Assembly (NCBI GenBank): GCA_963682025.1
Contig: OY821519.1
Span: 138,117,429-138,181,428, forward strand
Direction of reading: 5' to 3'
Length of the DNA: 64,000 nucleotides
Source of the DNA: Cordilura impudica
Lineage: Eukaryota; Arthropoda; Insecta; Diptera; Scathophagidae
Shown piece by piece: positions 34,781-45,499 of this stretch; within the stretch, counting starts at the first letter, position 1, and each line of letters starts with the position of its first letter. The notes beneath the pieces were generated by a model. It had not been told where the DNA came from. It saw nothing but the letters and a program-made list of their open reading frames with translations, and searched no databases. The translations under genes were made by a program, and so were the position numbers.

Positions 34781-34788
34781 GTAGTACC
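34781..34788 (+). repeat. target site duplication, left (hAT)
   Basis: GTAGTACC, identical to 37212-37219 on the other side of the hAT element. Confidence 0.9.
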
Positions 34789-37211
34789 CAGTGTTGCCGT
34801 TTTGGTACGTTTGGACCAAAATTGGTCCTTTTTTTTAGACATTTAGAATTTTGGTAACTTGGTAAGCTAATTTACGTTTTGGTAACTTTTGGCTACTTTT
34901 TCCAAATATTTAAAAAATTCCTTAATGTTTCATTGTTTTACACATATTTTATATTTGTGAAAAATCGTTGACAAATCTCTTGACTCACCTCAGAAGACAC
35001 GAAAATGTTAGCAGCCACATTCAAAACATTGAAAAGAAAAAAAAGCAAACTGTACTAGATTCATTTTTGAATGAAGATACTCAATCGCTACAAAAACAAG
35101 TCCAGTTTGCAGAATTTACTCTAGTTATGTTTTGCATTTCGCATAACTTGCCCATTTTACTAATGGACTTCTTGCCAGCTTTATTAGTCGAATGTTGCCC
35201 CGATTCACAAATTGCAAAGTTAGTAAAGTGCGCTCGGACGAAGTCCAGTCAAGTCGCTAAAATTTTGGGCAATAAATCGCTTGAAAAAATTATTGTTGAA
35301 CTAAAGGAAAAAAATTTTCATTAATTGTGGATGAAACAACGGATATCTCGTCAAGGAAGGCTTTAGTTTTAGTGGTCCGGTATATAGATACGATAAACTG
35401 CACCGTTCGAGATCGTTTTCTGGGCCTTCTTGAAGTGATAAAAACGGATGCTACTTCCATTTTTGATGCCATTAAAAAATTTTTTATCGAAAACAAAATA
35501 CCACTGATGAATTTAATAGGTCTTGCTACTGATGGTGCTAACATAATGTCAGGAGATTTTAACGGCTTAAAGGCAAAATTTAAAAATGAGGTAGATATAT
35601 TTTATATAAAATTTTCATGTAATTCTATGTATTTGTGTTCATCGTATGCCTGCAAAAAACTCCCGAAGGAAATCGAATGGCTTTGTCGAAATATATACAA
35701 CTTCTTTTCGCATAGTGCAAAACGCATATACGAATTCCAAGAATTTCAGGAATATTGTGCTGTTAAGCCCCACAAAATTCTAGGTGTTTCACTAACCAGG
35801 TGGCTTTCCTTAGAAAATGCGATAAACCGAATCGTCGAACAATGGGACGGCTTAAAGCTTTATTTTATTTATTCTTATCTTGAAGTTAATGGAATTCGTG
35901 CATGCGATTTAGCAAACATGATGAATTGCGAAATGAAAGTGTATTTCATTTTTTTGTCTTACATTCTAAAAATAATAAATAACTTAAACAAAGAGATCCA
36001 ATCCGAAAAAGTTCGGTTGCCATATTTATATTCTCATATAGAAAGTAACTTTAAACTTATTTTGAGCAATTTTATGACTACCAAATTTTTAAAAAATGTA
36101 TCTTGTTTAGAAGATGTTAATTTCTGTAGTAGTGCTGATCATTTACCTATACAAAACATATTTATCGGCGTTAAGGCAGAAACTTATTTTCAGTCATGTG
36201 ATTTTCCAGAATCAAAAAAAAAATGAAATTAAATCCAATATTCTATCGTTTTATATAGAATTGTGCACTCAGATAAAATCGAGATTTGATTTTAAGGGCA
36301 ATGATTTAAAGTTACTATCTATAATAACACCCCAGAAAATATTATCAGATCCTGAATTATGCATTTTGCCATTGCTTCAAAGTTTCCCATATTTGTTAAA
36401 TTGCGATTCAGATACATTAGTTACTCAATGGAAACTTTTGAAACTTTCCAAACATTTCTCACACGATATTGATATAACTGATTTTTGGCAAAAAAATAAG
36501 TTGCATTAAAAATGGTTTGGGGCAAAAATGCTTTGATGAATTATGTACATTTGTATTTAATTTATTATCTTTGCCACATAGCTCTGCAGCAGCTGAGCGC
36601 AAATTTTCAACCTTATCGCTTATAAAAACTAAATTACGAAATAAATTGGAATATTCGACTCTCAATCACTTAATGCTAGCCAAGGAGTTAATGAATCGAA
36701 AAATAGAAGGGACTTATGTTTGGTCTGCCAAAAGTGAACTTTAATTAGTGCAATGTGCTTGACTTAAGACTGTGTCTGAAATTCAGACTTCTATAAATAT
36801 ATATATTTCTTAAAAATAATTAAGTCATTTAATTTGTTATGAACAAAAAACCATTACTCAGTATTTTCAAAATGAAGTACCTTATGCCAACATAACATGT
36901 TGCGCTAAACAATAAATTTAAATAAAATTATTTATAAATTATAATACGTTATGTTTAAAAAAATAAATTTTCGTAATTTTACATAAATTTTCAAAAAGTG
37001 TTATCAAAATGTAATTTATTTTTAAAAAAATAATACTTTGAAAATTAAAATAATTAATATGTATGAATTGTTTGTTTACAATAAAAATTATTTAAAAACT
37101 TTTACAGTTGTAATTTTTTTACAAAAATATAGCATCACAAATTTTGGTACCTTTTTGGTAACATTTTTGTAACTTTTTGGTCCCAAAAAATGTTAGTCTG
37201 TGGCAACCCTG
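34789..37211 (+). mobile_element. hAT DNA transposon, 2.4 kb
   Basis: Ends CAGTGTTGCCGTTTTGGTAC and, reverse-complemented, CAGGGTTGCCACAGACTAAC. Perfect 8-bp target duplication GTAGTACC, the hAT hallmark. Subterminal TTTGGTAC/TTTTGGTA repeats occur inside both ends. Inserted in the Harbinger transposase exon. Carries one broken transposase gene. Confidence 0.9.
34930..36744 (+). pseudogene. hAT transposase, three frameshifts
   Basis: Begins within the C-terminal side of a BED zinc finger (NLLTHLRRHENVSSHI near 34970); the Cys pair upstream is not seen, so the N-terminus is incomplete. The catalytic domain follows: LIVDETTDISSRKALVLV (first Asp), GLATDGANIMSG (second Asp), the LCSSYACKKLP motif and LTRWLSLENAINRIVEQW. 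The C-terminal dimerisation domain is LPHSSAAAERKFSTLSLI, then LNHLMLAKELM, stop at 36744. Frame breaks at about 35310 (A7), 36220 (A10) and 36490 (A7) are all one-base changes in A runs. That is compatible either with decay or with homopolymer sequencing error. Confidence 0.85.
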
Positions 37212-37219
37212 GTAGTACC
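37212..37219 (+). repeat. target site duplication, right (hAT)
   Basis: GTAGTACC; see 34781-34788. Removing the hAT and one copy restores the Harbinger codons GTA GTA CCA. Confidence 0.9.
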
Positions 37220-37489
37220 AAAGATGACAGAAGAGGAAAAACCAAAAAATAAAAACTTTTTTATTCGTAGACTAAGTGTCCTGGGTTGTTGGTTGTATAG
37301 ATGCGACACACGTACATATCATCGGGCCAAGGGCAGACATTCGTCACTTCTATATGAACAGCAATCAATAATATGCAGTTGCCAATATGACTACTATCTG
37401 ACAACTGAAGTTGACAGTTCTCAGTTGCCAGTTGCCATACGTAAAACCATTTTGTCAACTGGCAACGGAATTAAATTTGGGTTGCTATC

Positions 37490-39190
37490 AATAATATTTC
37501 CATTGATGTATCACAAAATGATGAGCATAGTCTATGGAAAGCAACAAAATATCTCAAACGTCCGACAAGGAAGAACATACCAATTAAAAATGCTAATGGA
37601 GATTGGTATAGATCTGAAAAAAGCAAAGCTAACACATTTAAAGAACATCTAGAACAGATTTTCAACCCATTTTCATTAAATAATCCAGTAGACAGATGTG
37701 AAATTGAAAACTTTTGAGATATACTTTGCCAAATGGATCTTCCGATTTGACATACAACTCCATCAGAGGTGCAAAGTACTATTAATAAATTAAACAACAC
37801 AAAATCTCCTGGATATGATAATGTCGAATCCAAAGTAGTAAAATCTTTGCCTGAAAAAGGTGTACTTTTTCTTACGACAATATTCAACTCTATCTTAAGA
37901 TTAAGTCACTATCCATCTCAGTGGAAATATGCAGAAATAGTTATGATACTTAAACATAATAAACCGGAAAATGCTGTTGCATCTTATAGGCCAATAAGCT
38001 TATTGTTAACCTTTTCTAAGATTTTTGAGATACTATTTCTTAAAAGACTGCTTCCCATAACAGAAAAACAAAACATAATTCCAGAATATCAGTTTGAGTT
38101 GCGGCACAAACATGGTACACCTGAACAATGTCACCGGATTGTTGACGTCATTACCAACACATTCGAAAGAAAACAGTATTGTTCTGCCGTATTTTTAGAT
38201 GTTCCACACTGTTATATAAATTAAAAAAGCTTATTCCTGCACCATATTATCTATTGCTGAAATCATATATTGATGAAAAATACTTCTACGTTAGAATCAA
38301 TGGAGAAAAGTCAAATTTTGGACAAATTAAATCTGGAATTCCACAGGGCAGCGTACTTGGTCTAGTTATTTATAAAATATTCACGTCGGATATGCCCACT
38401 ATGGATGGTCTTACAATTGCTACTTATGCAGATGACACTGCTATTTTATCATCTATTGAATCACCAATTGTAGCCTCTGATTTGGTACAAAATGAGTTAT
38501 ATCTTATAGAAAATTGGTTAAAAAAATGGAACGTTAAAGTAAATACAGAAAAGTAAGAAAAAATGATTGTCCACCTGTATACTTAAATGGTAAGTAACAA
38601 CATAAAGTATCTGCGTCTTTATCTTGATAGAAGACTTACATGGAAGGAACATGTTAAAAAGAAACGTGAGCAATTAAATATTAAAACCAGACGAATGTAT
38701 TGGCTGTTAGGTCCAAGATCAGAATTAAGTTTAGAAAGCAAAGTAATCTTATACAAAACCATTCTTAAGCCAGTTTGGTCTTATGGTATCCAACTTTGGG
38801 GGACTACCAACAATTCAAACATTGAAATTTTGCAGAGATATCAATCAAAAATATTACGACTATTAACAAATGCACCCTGGTTTATAACTAATAATAATAT
38901 ACACAATGATCCTCAAATTCCAAAGATGAAATTAGCAGTTCTAGCGAAAGATACCTTAATAGCAATCACCCAAACATATTAGCTATAAATCTCTTAGATG
39001 ATAGTGATGAAATAAAAAGGTTGCCCTTTAGAAAATAAAACGTAAGTATGTAAATAGTAAAAGTTTTTCTGTTAATCTTTTGTTTACTAAGTTCATTGGA
39101 ATTTAATTATATTTATTATAAGATTTGCTTATTATTTTAATTTTTGTAAAATAGATTGCAAATTTATATGAATTGGAAAAAAAATATTTT
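37490..39190 (+). pseudogene. jockey-like LINE, reverse transcriptase part
   Basis: Plus strand from 37497 reads SIDVSQNDEHSLWKATKYLK, the pre-RT linker. RT motifs follow: NNTKSPGYDNVESKVV, VASYRPISLLLTFSKIFE, AVFLDVPHCYIN (first Asp, then a short deletion), GIPQGSVLGLVIYKIFTSDM and IATYADDTAILSS (YADD). Then KYLRLYLDRRLTWKEH and the C-terminal GIQLWGTTNNSNIEILQRYQ and NAPWFITNNNIH. A-rich 3' end near 39170-39190. Stops and shifts at 37716, 38224 and 38556. The endonuclease tail at 31772-32310 is the 5' continuation. Confidence 0.85.
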
Positions 39191-39639
39191 GAAGTATTAA
39201 GTTAACAATTTTTACAGCTTGTAATAGTCAAATAATGAAAAATGAATATTATACTTACTTTTCAATTTTAATTTATACATAAGGGACCAACTAAAAGTCA
39301 GACATTAAATTTAGCACAGATAAAGAAAATATTATTAGCAATATTGTTTTTTTTCTTTATTTTAAAAGATTATGTGATTATGACCTTTATATGGAATATA
39401 ATTCGAAGACCTTCGATATTACACATCAACATTTTAAGATAGTCTTTAGAATGTGAACCCAATGTTCAGATTTTTTTTAGTGATTATTTCACTCTTAGCG
39501 AAGCCACATGTTGGAACTACAGCCGCAAATCAGTAGTTTTATTAAATTATAGATTTTATTTTAAATAAATTAACAGAAAACGCTTCTCGATAAAAAACAC
39601 AGAATTAAATAAAAAAAAAAAAATTTTCATAATTTTTGA
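39191..39639. other. no gene seen
   Basis: AT-rich; TAAGGGACCAACTAAAAGTC near 39280 could be a terminal repeat of the Tc1 relic that follows, but no matching partner was confirmed. Confidence 0.35.
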
Positions 39640-39995
39640 CTCACATTTTAAATTATACACTAATTCACAGTCCTGATAAAACATAAAAAACATTTATTTT
39701 TGGTACTTAAAATTATACATGATAATTTTTGATCTATGACAGCTTTTTCTCGGGATTTCATAGATTTTACCAAAAATTTTGTATAATTGGTACTAATTTT
39801 ATCTCAAGTAGCAAACGTTTCCGCTCCGTAGCATTAAAAATATTTTGATTTCGGATTTTCTTTTGAAGATCTGACCACAGATTCTCTATGACGTTAAAGT
39901 GTGGACTCTTAGCAGTTATCTGTTCCAAATCAGCCAATTCTTCGTAATAGCTGATTAGCATCTTGGTAGAATCTAAATGACTCCCCATCAGTTGC
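39640..39995 (-). pseudogene. Tc1-like transposase C-terminal remnant
   Basis: Minus strand 39767-39988 reads ITAKSPHFNVIENLWSDLQK then KIRNQNIFNATERKRLLLEI. This is the SPDLNPIENLW.xLKxxI region containing the third acidic residue, with changes. Continues weakly to 39640. The rest of the gene is not legible. Confidence 0.65.
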
Positions 39996-40309
39996 TAACA
40001 AAATGATATTTAATTTCATATAAAACAAGTTTAATGCAAATTTTGATAGAAAGATTTAAGTGCGTAATTTATATAAATATCCGTAAAGTTTGAAAAACGT
40101 AAAATTATGCCACCTAAAAGTCTTCGAAGCGCTATAAGAAATAAATTACTTTGCGGCCAATGTAACGTATAGCACAGTAAAACACATGATTTTGGGTGTC
40201 AATTCTGATAATTGCACCTGAAAGTAGTCCCAAAAATAAGAACTTCTGCATCATTCGTTTTGTAAAGTTGGTTGCCATTATAATTTAATGACCATACGAA
40301 TTTTTTTGC

Positions 40310-41412
40310 TCAAGGTGGATTTTTATCACTTTTTGTATATTTTAACCGGTAACCGTAAGGAATATCTTTTTTGTGTCTGAAACAAAGTTCCCCATTTTTT
40401 TTTCCCCCATTTTCACTTTTTTTTGATAAATAACTGGAATATCTCTCTTGTGTCTGAAACAAAGTTGTAGATATAGAATAGGAGAAAAAAAATCGGAACA
40501 AGCCTACCCGAAAAAAGTGCATCCAGTGCCTTAAAAATCGCAAAAATGCCACCCATTTTCCCCATTTTTCCCCATTTTCACCTTTTTTGCTAAATAACTG
40601 GATAACAAATCCACAAATATTCTTTTTTTTTTCTTTATAAACTTTATTTTGCATGAAAGTAAAAATTCTGATTCATATTACAGCTATTCTTACACAGAAA
40701 AGATGAGATTTTTTTTTGTTATCCATCCATCCTCGTTGAAGTTGACGCTTGTGGTTCTGATGATCTTGTTTCTTCGTAGGTTGTTCATATTCATGGTCTG
40801 AGTCTGCATCATAATCCGAGTTAAACATAATATTCAAGGGCATATTTTCTTCAGTGTGTCCACCAATTTCAGTGTAATCTTCATCTTCGGTGCTTTCATT
40901 TTCAAATGCATAATTTTAGAACTCCACTAACAAACCTACGCAAGCAATGCATCTAATTTTTTGCCTTTAAATCGCTTTTCCATTGGCATGGTCACCTGGT
41001 GGAACCTCTCTCCTTGTTCATCCGATTCTTGAGGTAATTGTTTAACGTCATGGATGCATTGATTTTTTCAAAAACAGCAAGTTGTACACCCGTGTCTATA
41101 TCTCATCTCGCTGTACATGGTTCTTTACTAAAACTCCTTCGAAATTAGATGCATTGCTTGCTTTTTGTTCTCCTATTCAATATCTACAACTTTGTTTCAG
41201 ACACAAAAGATGTATTCCAGTTGTTTAGCAAAAAACGTGAAAATGGGGAAAAATGGGGGGAAAGTGAGAATTTGCGCGATTGGCACTGGATGCACTTTTT
41301 CGGGTAGGTTTGTTCCGCTTTTTTTCTCCTATTCAATATCTATAACTTTGTTTCAGGCACAAGAGAGATATTCCAGTTATTTAGCAAATAAGGTGAAAAT
41401 GGGGAAAAATTA
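40310..41412. repeat. fold-back structure I with direct-repeat arms
   Basis: The left arm (about 40405-40605, reverse-complemented) and right arm (about 41206-41410) share GGCACTGGATGCACTTTTT, CGGGTAGG.TTGTTCCG, CTCCTATTC.ATATCT and ACTTTGTTTCAG.CACAAG in the same order. Each arm also repeats the ACTTTGTTTCAG..CCAGTTATTTA..GAAAATGGGG unit, two or three times per side. A 0.55-kb loop carries coding-like sequence on the minus strand. Resembles Foldback-type elements. Confidence 0.65.
40700..41060 (-). pseudogene. unidentified TE-type protein remnant in fold-back loop
   Basis: Minus strand 40940-41055 reads DVKQLPQESDEQGERFHQ, then PMEKRFKGKKLDALLA, then a stop. A shifted frame gives FENESTEDEDYTEIGGHT and NSDYDADSDHEYEQPTKKQ, an acidic tail. 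The SDEQGERFHQ..MEKR pattern recalls a widespread unnamed insect repeat-associated protein (from memory, not verified). Function unknown. Confidence 0.4.
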
Positions 41413-42840
41413 TTATTATTATTTGTAATAATAATTAAATTAATATATAATAATAATAGTAATAACAATAATAACAAAAATAAAAAAAAATAATAATTTA
41501 ATAAAAACTTAATCTTAATCACATTAGATCCATAACTATTTTTTAATTAATTTATTGTAGCTGATAAAGTATTAAAGTTTTGTAAATTTTTAAACACGCA
41601 ATCTTTCATCCAGCTTATTTTTCGCTTTTATTTGCTGCTTTCTTGCCAATCTCTTCTTGACGTTACTAGGTTCGGCTGTTGACTTACTGATTCGCCAGAA
41701 GGTTTACACGATTACCGCGATTGCCTTAAATTGACTATGTGTCCTAATGCAACAACTTCTTGCCACTTAGGTGAATGTTCAAATTGCCCGGAAAACACAG
41801 AATGGCAAGAAAGCAGCAAATAAAGTCCATTAATAAGCTGGATGAAAGACTGGGTGTTTAAAAATTTACAAAACTTAAATACTTCAACAGCTAAAATAAA
41901 TTAATTAAAACAAGTAAGAAAATTATAGTCGGTCTATACCGACTATACGGTACCCTGTACAATGCGTTTAGAGAACCTATCTCTTAGGCCCAACTAATTG
42001 CATACAGAAAATAAGCATAAACCAATTTTGGGTGGCATTTTTATTAATTTTTTTGGCTGCAGATAAGAAAAAGTTCATATCGGATGATATATCTATATGG
42101 GGACTTGGCCAAAAAATGGACCGATCCTGACCATGTTTGGTAAAGTCTCTTGTATTTTGCAAAAATATATACAAACAAAATTTGAGAAGAATCAGTGCAA
42201 TATTTTTGTTTTTTGATAGATTTAAGTGAAGATCGGGAAGCAGCTCTATATGGGGCATATACCTAAGAGTTGTCCCATAGGGATCATTTTTGGACTACTC
42301 ATTAATGGATGTAATAAACACATACAAACCTAATTTGAGTAAGATCTATATGACAATTTGGATCTTATGGCAATTTAGGTCGATTTTATAGGGGTCATTT
42401 GTATGGGGGCTAGGTCTGAACATGGACCGATTTTCACCAGTTTCAACAGCGTTCATCCCATGGCCGACAAAGGCTTATATACCCAATTTTGTCAAAATAT
42501 ATTCATATTTGCGACCTGCAGTTTCATTACAAGCTTTACATGGACACACAGACGGACGGACGGACGGACATCGTTAAGTCGAATCAGATAGTGATTTTGA
42601 TTCGATCGGTACAATAAAAGAAGGGTCTAGGTCAAATATATTTGGTTGTTACAAACAGCAGCACAAAGTCATTATACCCAAACCACATAGTGGTATAGGG
42701 TATAAAAATAGTTATGATATAAATGTATCTAATGTGATTAAGATTAAATTTTAAAATTATTTCATTTTTTTTTTTTTATTTTCATTATTATTATATACTA
42801 ATTTAATTGTTATTACAAATAAATAAAAAAAATAATTTTT
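41404..42840. repeat. fold-back structure II, right arm split by Rep153
   Basis: The left arm 41404-41653 is inverted against 41806-41909 plus 42705-42840. Matching landmarks are CTTTCATCCAGCTTATT, TTTGCTGCTTTCTTGCCA, TTTTGTAAATTTTTAAACAC, CTTAATCACATTAGAT and CATAACTATTTTT. The 150-bp loop (41654-41805) reads CPNATTSCHLGECSNCPEN on the plus strand, a Cys-rich TE-like motif. A Rep153 copy occupies 41910-42704 inside the right arm. The (ATT)n-like stretch at 41410-41510 is part of the arm. Confidence 0.65.
41910..42704 (+). mobile_element. Rep153 copy, full length, with internal empty site
   Basis: ACAAGTAAGAAAATTATAG, palindrome with one change, units at 42096, 42249 and 42402 (exact 153-bp steps), (GGAC)4, hairpin end GGGTATA. 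Because the opposite fold-back arm lacks the insertion, both ends can be read off by comparison. Confidence 0.9.
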
Positions 42841-43559
42841 CAACATGTCTATAGAAAAAAAGTGATTTTTTTTCCTGAGGTTAACATATTGCGGGTATTA
42901 CAGAATCAAAGGTAAAAAATTTTAGTTAGGCATGTTACATATCGTCGGAAAGGTTAATTTATCTAGTTTCTCAGTATACGCTCTATTTTTAAAGCTTTGG
43001 AAACACTTACACACTAATAGGAAAAAATTCAAATTAGTGCATATGCGAAAAATTTAAAAACCGTTGTCTTGAGTTACAATACATTTATTTTTTTTTTTTG
43101 ATAGATATCCCACTCGCATCCCACTAAGCGACCAAAAACCTCTTTAAGGAAAAAATCGAAGCTTTCTTTTGAGCAAAAAAAAAGTCAACAAAATTTTTGA
43201 TTTTGCAAAAAAAAAGTCAAACAATTTTTTTTCCCGAAAGATTGAAGAAATAGCTATCTAAACTATTTGCAACAAATTTTGCTAAGAACAATAGGTAAAA
43301 AGTTACATGGATGAGAAAAAAAAGCACCTGTTTGGCCAAAATGTCACATTCTGACCCCTCTAACTCAGAGAGTTCTGAACCGATCTTGTTATGTCTAAGC
43401 TTTGTGTGTCCGTCTTCTTCAAATAAATATCCAAAATATGGAATTTCCCTGCTTAGAAATTATGATCTCATGAATTGTCATAAAATGATTGCTCGCCTGA
43501 AAGTAAAACTTCAATTGACCACATTTATAGTAATATTAAAATTCTATGTACATATATTG
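42841..43559. other. A/T-run-rich spacer, no gene seen
   Basis: Contains two GCAAAAAAAAAGTCAA stretches near 43171-43225. A frame at 43311-43649 has no recognised motif in its first two thirds. Confidence 0.4.
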
Positions 43560-43850
43560 AATCAGTGGAATATACTCGTAAATTGTCAGATCATAATATA
43601 TTCTCTAGTGGAATTGGAATCGAAACTCATTGTGATTTCGATCTTGTGATTTCGATCTTGTAAGAGAGCACATTCAAACTAAAATACTTTTAATACATGT
43701 GAGAGGAGACCCGCCATCTGATACAGCTTCTTCTGGCTTTCAAAGTGCTATCGAAAATTCTATCATTAAAATAAAGTTAAAGGAGTTCATAATCATGAAA
43801 TAACTACGTGGATTAACGAAAATTTCCAAAAATTGATTGAGTATAAGAAA
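43560..43850 (+). pseudogene. LINE remnant, 5' part
   Basis: Plus strand gives LSDHNIFSSGIGIETHCDFD, an endonuclease-end-like SDH motif. After a 14-bp tandem duplication (GTGATTTCGATCTT near 43634) comes linker sequence ending TTWINENFQKLIEYKK. Interrupted by the Rep153 at 43851; continues at 44640. Confidence 0.55.
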
Positions 43851-44639
43851 ACAAGTGAGAAAATTATAGTCGGTCTAGACCGACTATACGATACCCCATA
43901 CCATGCGTTTAGATACCCTATCTCTTAGACCCAACTAACGGGATATAGAAAATGAGCATAAATCAAATTTGAGTGGGATTTTTATTAATTTTTTTGGCTG
44001 CAGATATGAAAAAGTTCATATCGGATGCTATATCTATGGGGACTAGGCCCAAAAATGGACCGATGCCTGCCATGTTTGGTAAAGTCTCTTGTATTTTGCA
44101 AAAATATATACAAACAAAATTTGAGAAGAATCAGTGCAATATTTTTGTTTTTTGATAGATTTAAGTGAAGATCGGGAAGCAGCTCTAGATGGGGCCTATG
44201 ACTAAGATTTGTCCCATAGAATTTTTTTTTTTGGACTACACATTAATGGATATAATAAACTCATATGAACCCAATTTGACTGAGATCTATATGACAATTT
44301 GGATCTTATGGCAATTTATGTCGATTTCATAGGGGTCATTTGTATGGGGGCTAGGTCTGAACATGTATCGATTCTCACCAATTTCAATAGCGTTCATCTC
44401 ATGACCGATAAAAGCTTATGTACCAAATTTCATCAAAATATATTCATATTTGCGACTTGCAGTTTGATTACAAGCTTTACATGGACACACAGACGGACGG
44501 ACGGACGGACATCGTTAAATCGAATCAGATAGTGATTCTGATTCCATCGGTATAATAAAAGATGGGTCTAGGTCAAATATTGTTGGTAGTTACAAACAGC
44601 AGCACAAAGTAATTATACCCAAACCGCATAGTGGTATAC
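43851..44639 (+). mobile_element. Rep153 copy, full length
   Basis: ACAAGTGAGAAAATTATAG, perfect 24-bp palindrome (half site TATAGTCGGTCT), three units, (GGAC)4 near 44494-44511, end CCGCATAGTGGTATA. Sits inside a LINE frame. Confidence 0.9.
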
Positions 44640-45015
44640 GAAGAAAGAAATCTGAAAATGAAAAGACTGAAAGGAATTAGCAATGTAATTAAAAAAGCAT
44701 GTAAAGAGTCGAATAAAAATTACTATAAGAGAAATTTAGACGAAATTAAGGCAGATTCGAAGAAAGTTGGAAGTTTTTAAAGGAATTGCTTGGAAGAACT
44801 TCAAATAAATCTATTAAGATTAGAGATGCTGATAGTGATATAATTTTAGATGAGTTACAAAAGGCTGAAGTTCTAAACAAAAACGTTAAGATTACAAATT
44901 CAATATTCACAAGCTTAAGATTTATTTTAATTATACTACTAATGATAAAGTGAGAACAATTATATTGAAATTAAGGCCAGGTAAATTATGTTGTCATGAT
45001 AACATGTCACCGAAA

Positions 45016-45053
<38 letters not shown>

Positions 45054-45495
45054 TATATACATATCTTTAATAACATGACAAGTAGTAATTCATATCAAAA
45101 TATTCTAAAAATCCATAAGCTCATACCGATTCCCAAGGGAATAAATGCTTCAACCGCTGACAAGCATTGACCAAATTTCTTGTTATATGTATAGCGACAA
45201 TTTACTTAATGCTTTTCAATATGGATGTAGGAAAGGATGTGGAACTGAAGAAGCCGTTGTAATTGTTATTAATTTGTAAAGGTTTGGATGAAAGTCACAG
45301 CGGCGTGGCTGGTGTTTTTTTTTTTTTATTTTAGTAAAGCATTTGATCTCATAGACTATGAGATACCAGTACAAAAACTTACATATTATGGTATTTAAGA
45401 AGCTATCCCACAACTAGAAAACAATATGTTCAGCTTGGTAAAGCTTTCATCGTCCGGATGAGTTTGGAGTGTCACAAGGCAGTGTGTTGGGGCCA
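44640..45495 (+). pseudogene. LINE remnant, reverse transcriptase part
   Basis: After the Rep153 the plus strand resumes: LKGISNVIKKACKESNKNYY, KFLKELLGRTSNKSIKIRDA, KLRPGKLCCHDNMSPKII, FQYGCRKGCGTEEAVVIVIN, then SKAFDLIDYEI (first Asp) and FGVSQGSVLGP near 45490, each in a different frame. The region before the YADD motif is reached but the active site itself is lost. A (TA)n run lies at 45028-45050. Confidence 0.65.
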
Positions 45496-45499
45496 TGCC

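Larger units (their letters stand above)
33860..37371 (+). pseudogene. PIF/Harbinger transposase, interrupted by microsatellite and hAT
   Basis: ATG at 33860. Exon 1 (to 33972) reads LFFDEDEEVTDVSLFRRHF; after a 54-bp GT-AG intron, exon 2 reads LFEAYFHFPKDVVVAYIVEA, then GMSQSTLSVVLKEVV, the Harbinger N-terminal helix-turn-helix. At 34232 a hexanucleotide tract begins and adds Gln-Lys repeats in frame, then LRKVWVVP. The hAT insertion falls inside the Pro codon; beyond it the frame resumes as PKMTEEEKPKNKNFFIRR. A one-base shift near 37285 leads into VGCIDATHVHIIGPRADIRH, the first catalytic Asp region, ending at a stop at 37369-37371. The C-terminal half of the DDE domain is deleted. Confidence 0.8.
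32311..37489 (+). mobile_element. PIF/Harbinger element with nested insertions
   Basis: Left end GATGGTAACCGAACTTTAG and right end (reverse complement) GATAGCAACCCAAATTTAA match at 21 of 27 positions over the first 27 bases, giving terminal inverted repeats. Both flanks are one jockey-like LINE. Inside: Rep153 copies at 32457-32909 and 33018-33768, a Harbinger transposase relic from 33860, and a hAT element at 34789-37211. Flanking ATATTAT sequence is shared by both sides, so the exact 3-bp target duplication could not be fixed. Confidence 0.6.

Noticed and set aside
34217..34842. Long minus-strand frames of FLFL and CFCF type and the plus-strand QKQK frame as independent genes
   Set aside because: They are translations of the (CAAAAA)n tract. 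Only the plus-strand frame has meaning, as part of the Harbinger exon.
41340..41522. 60-codon frame of poly-Leu type
   Set aside because: Produced by the ATT/AAT-rich arm of fold-back II.
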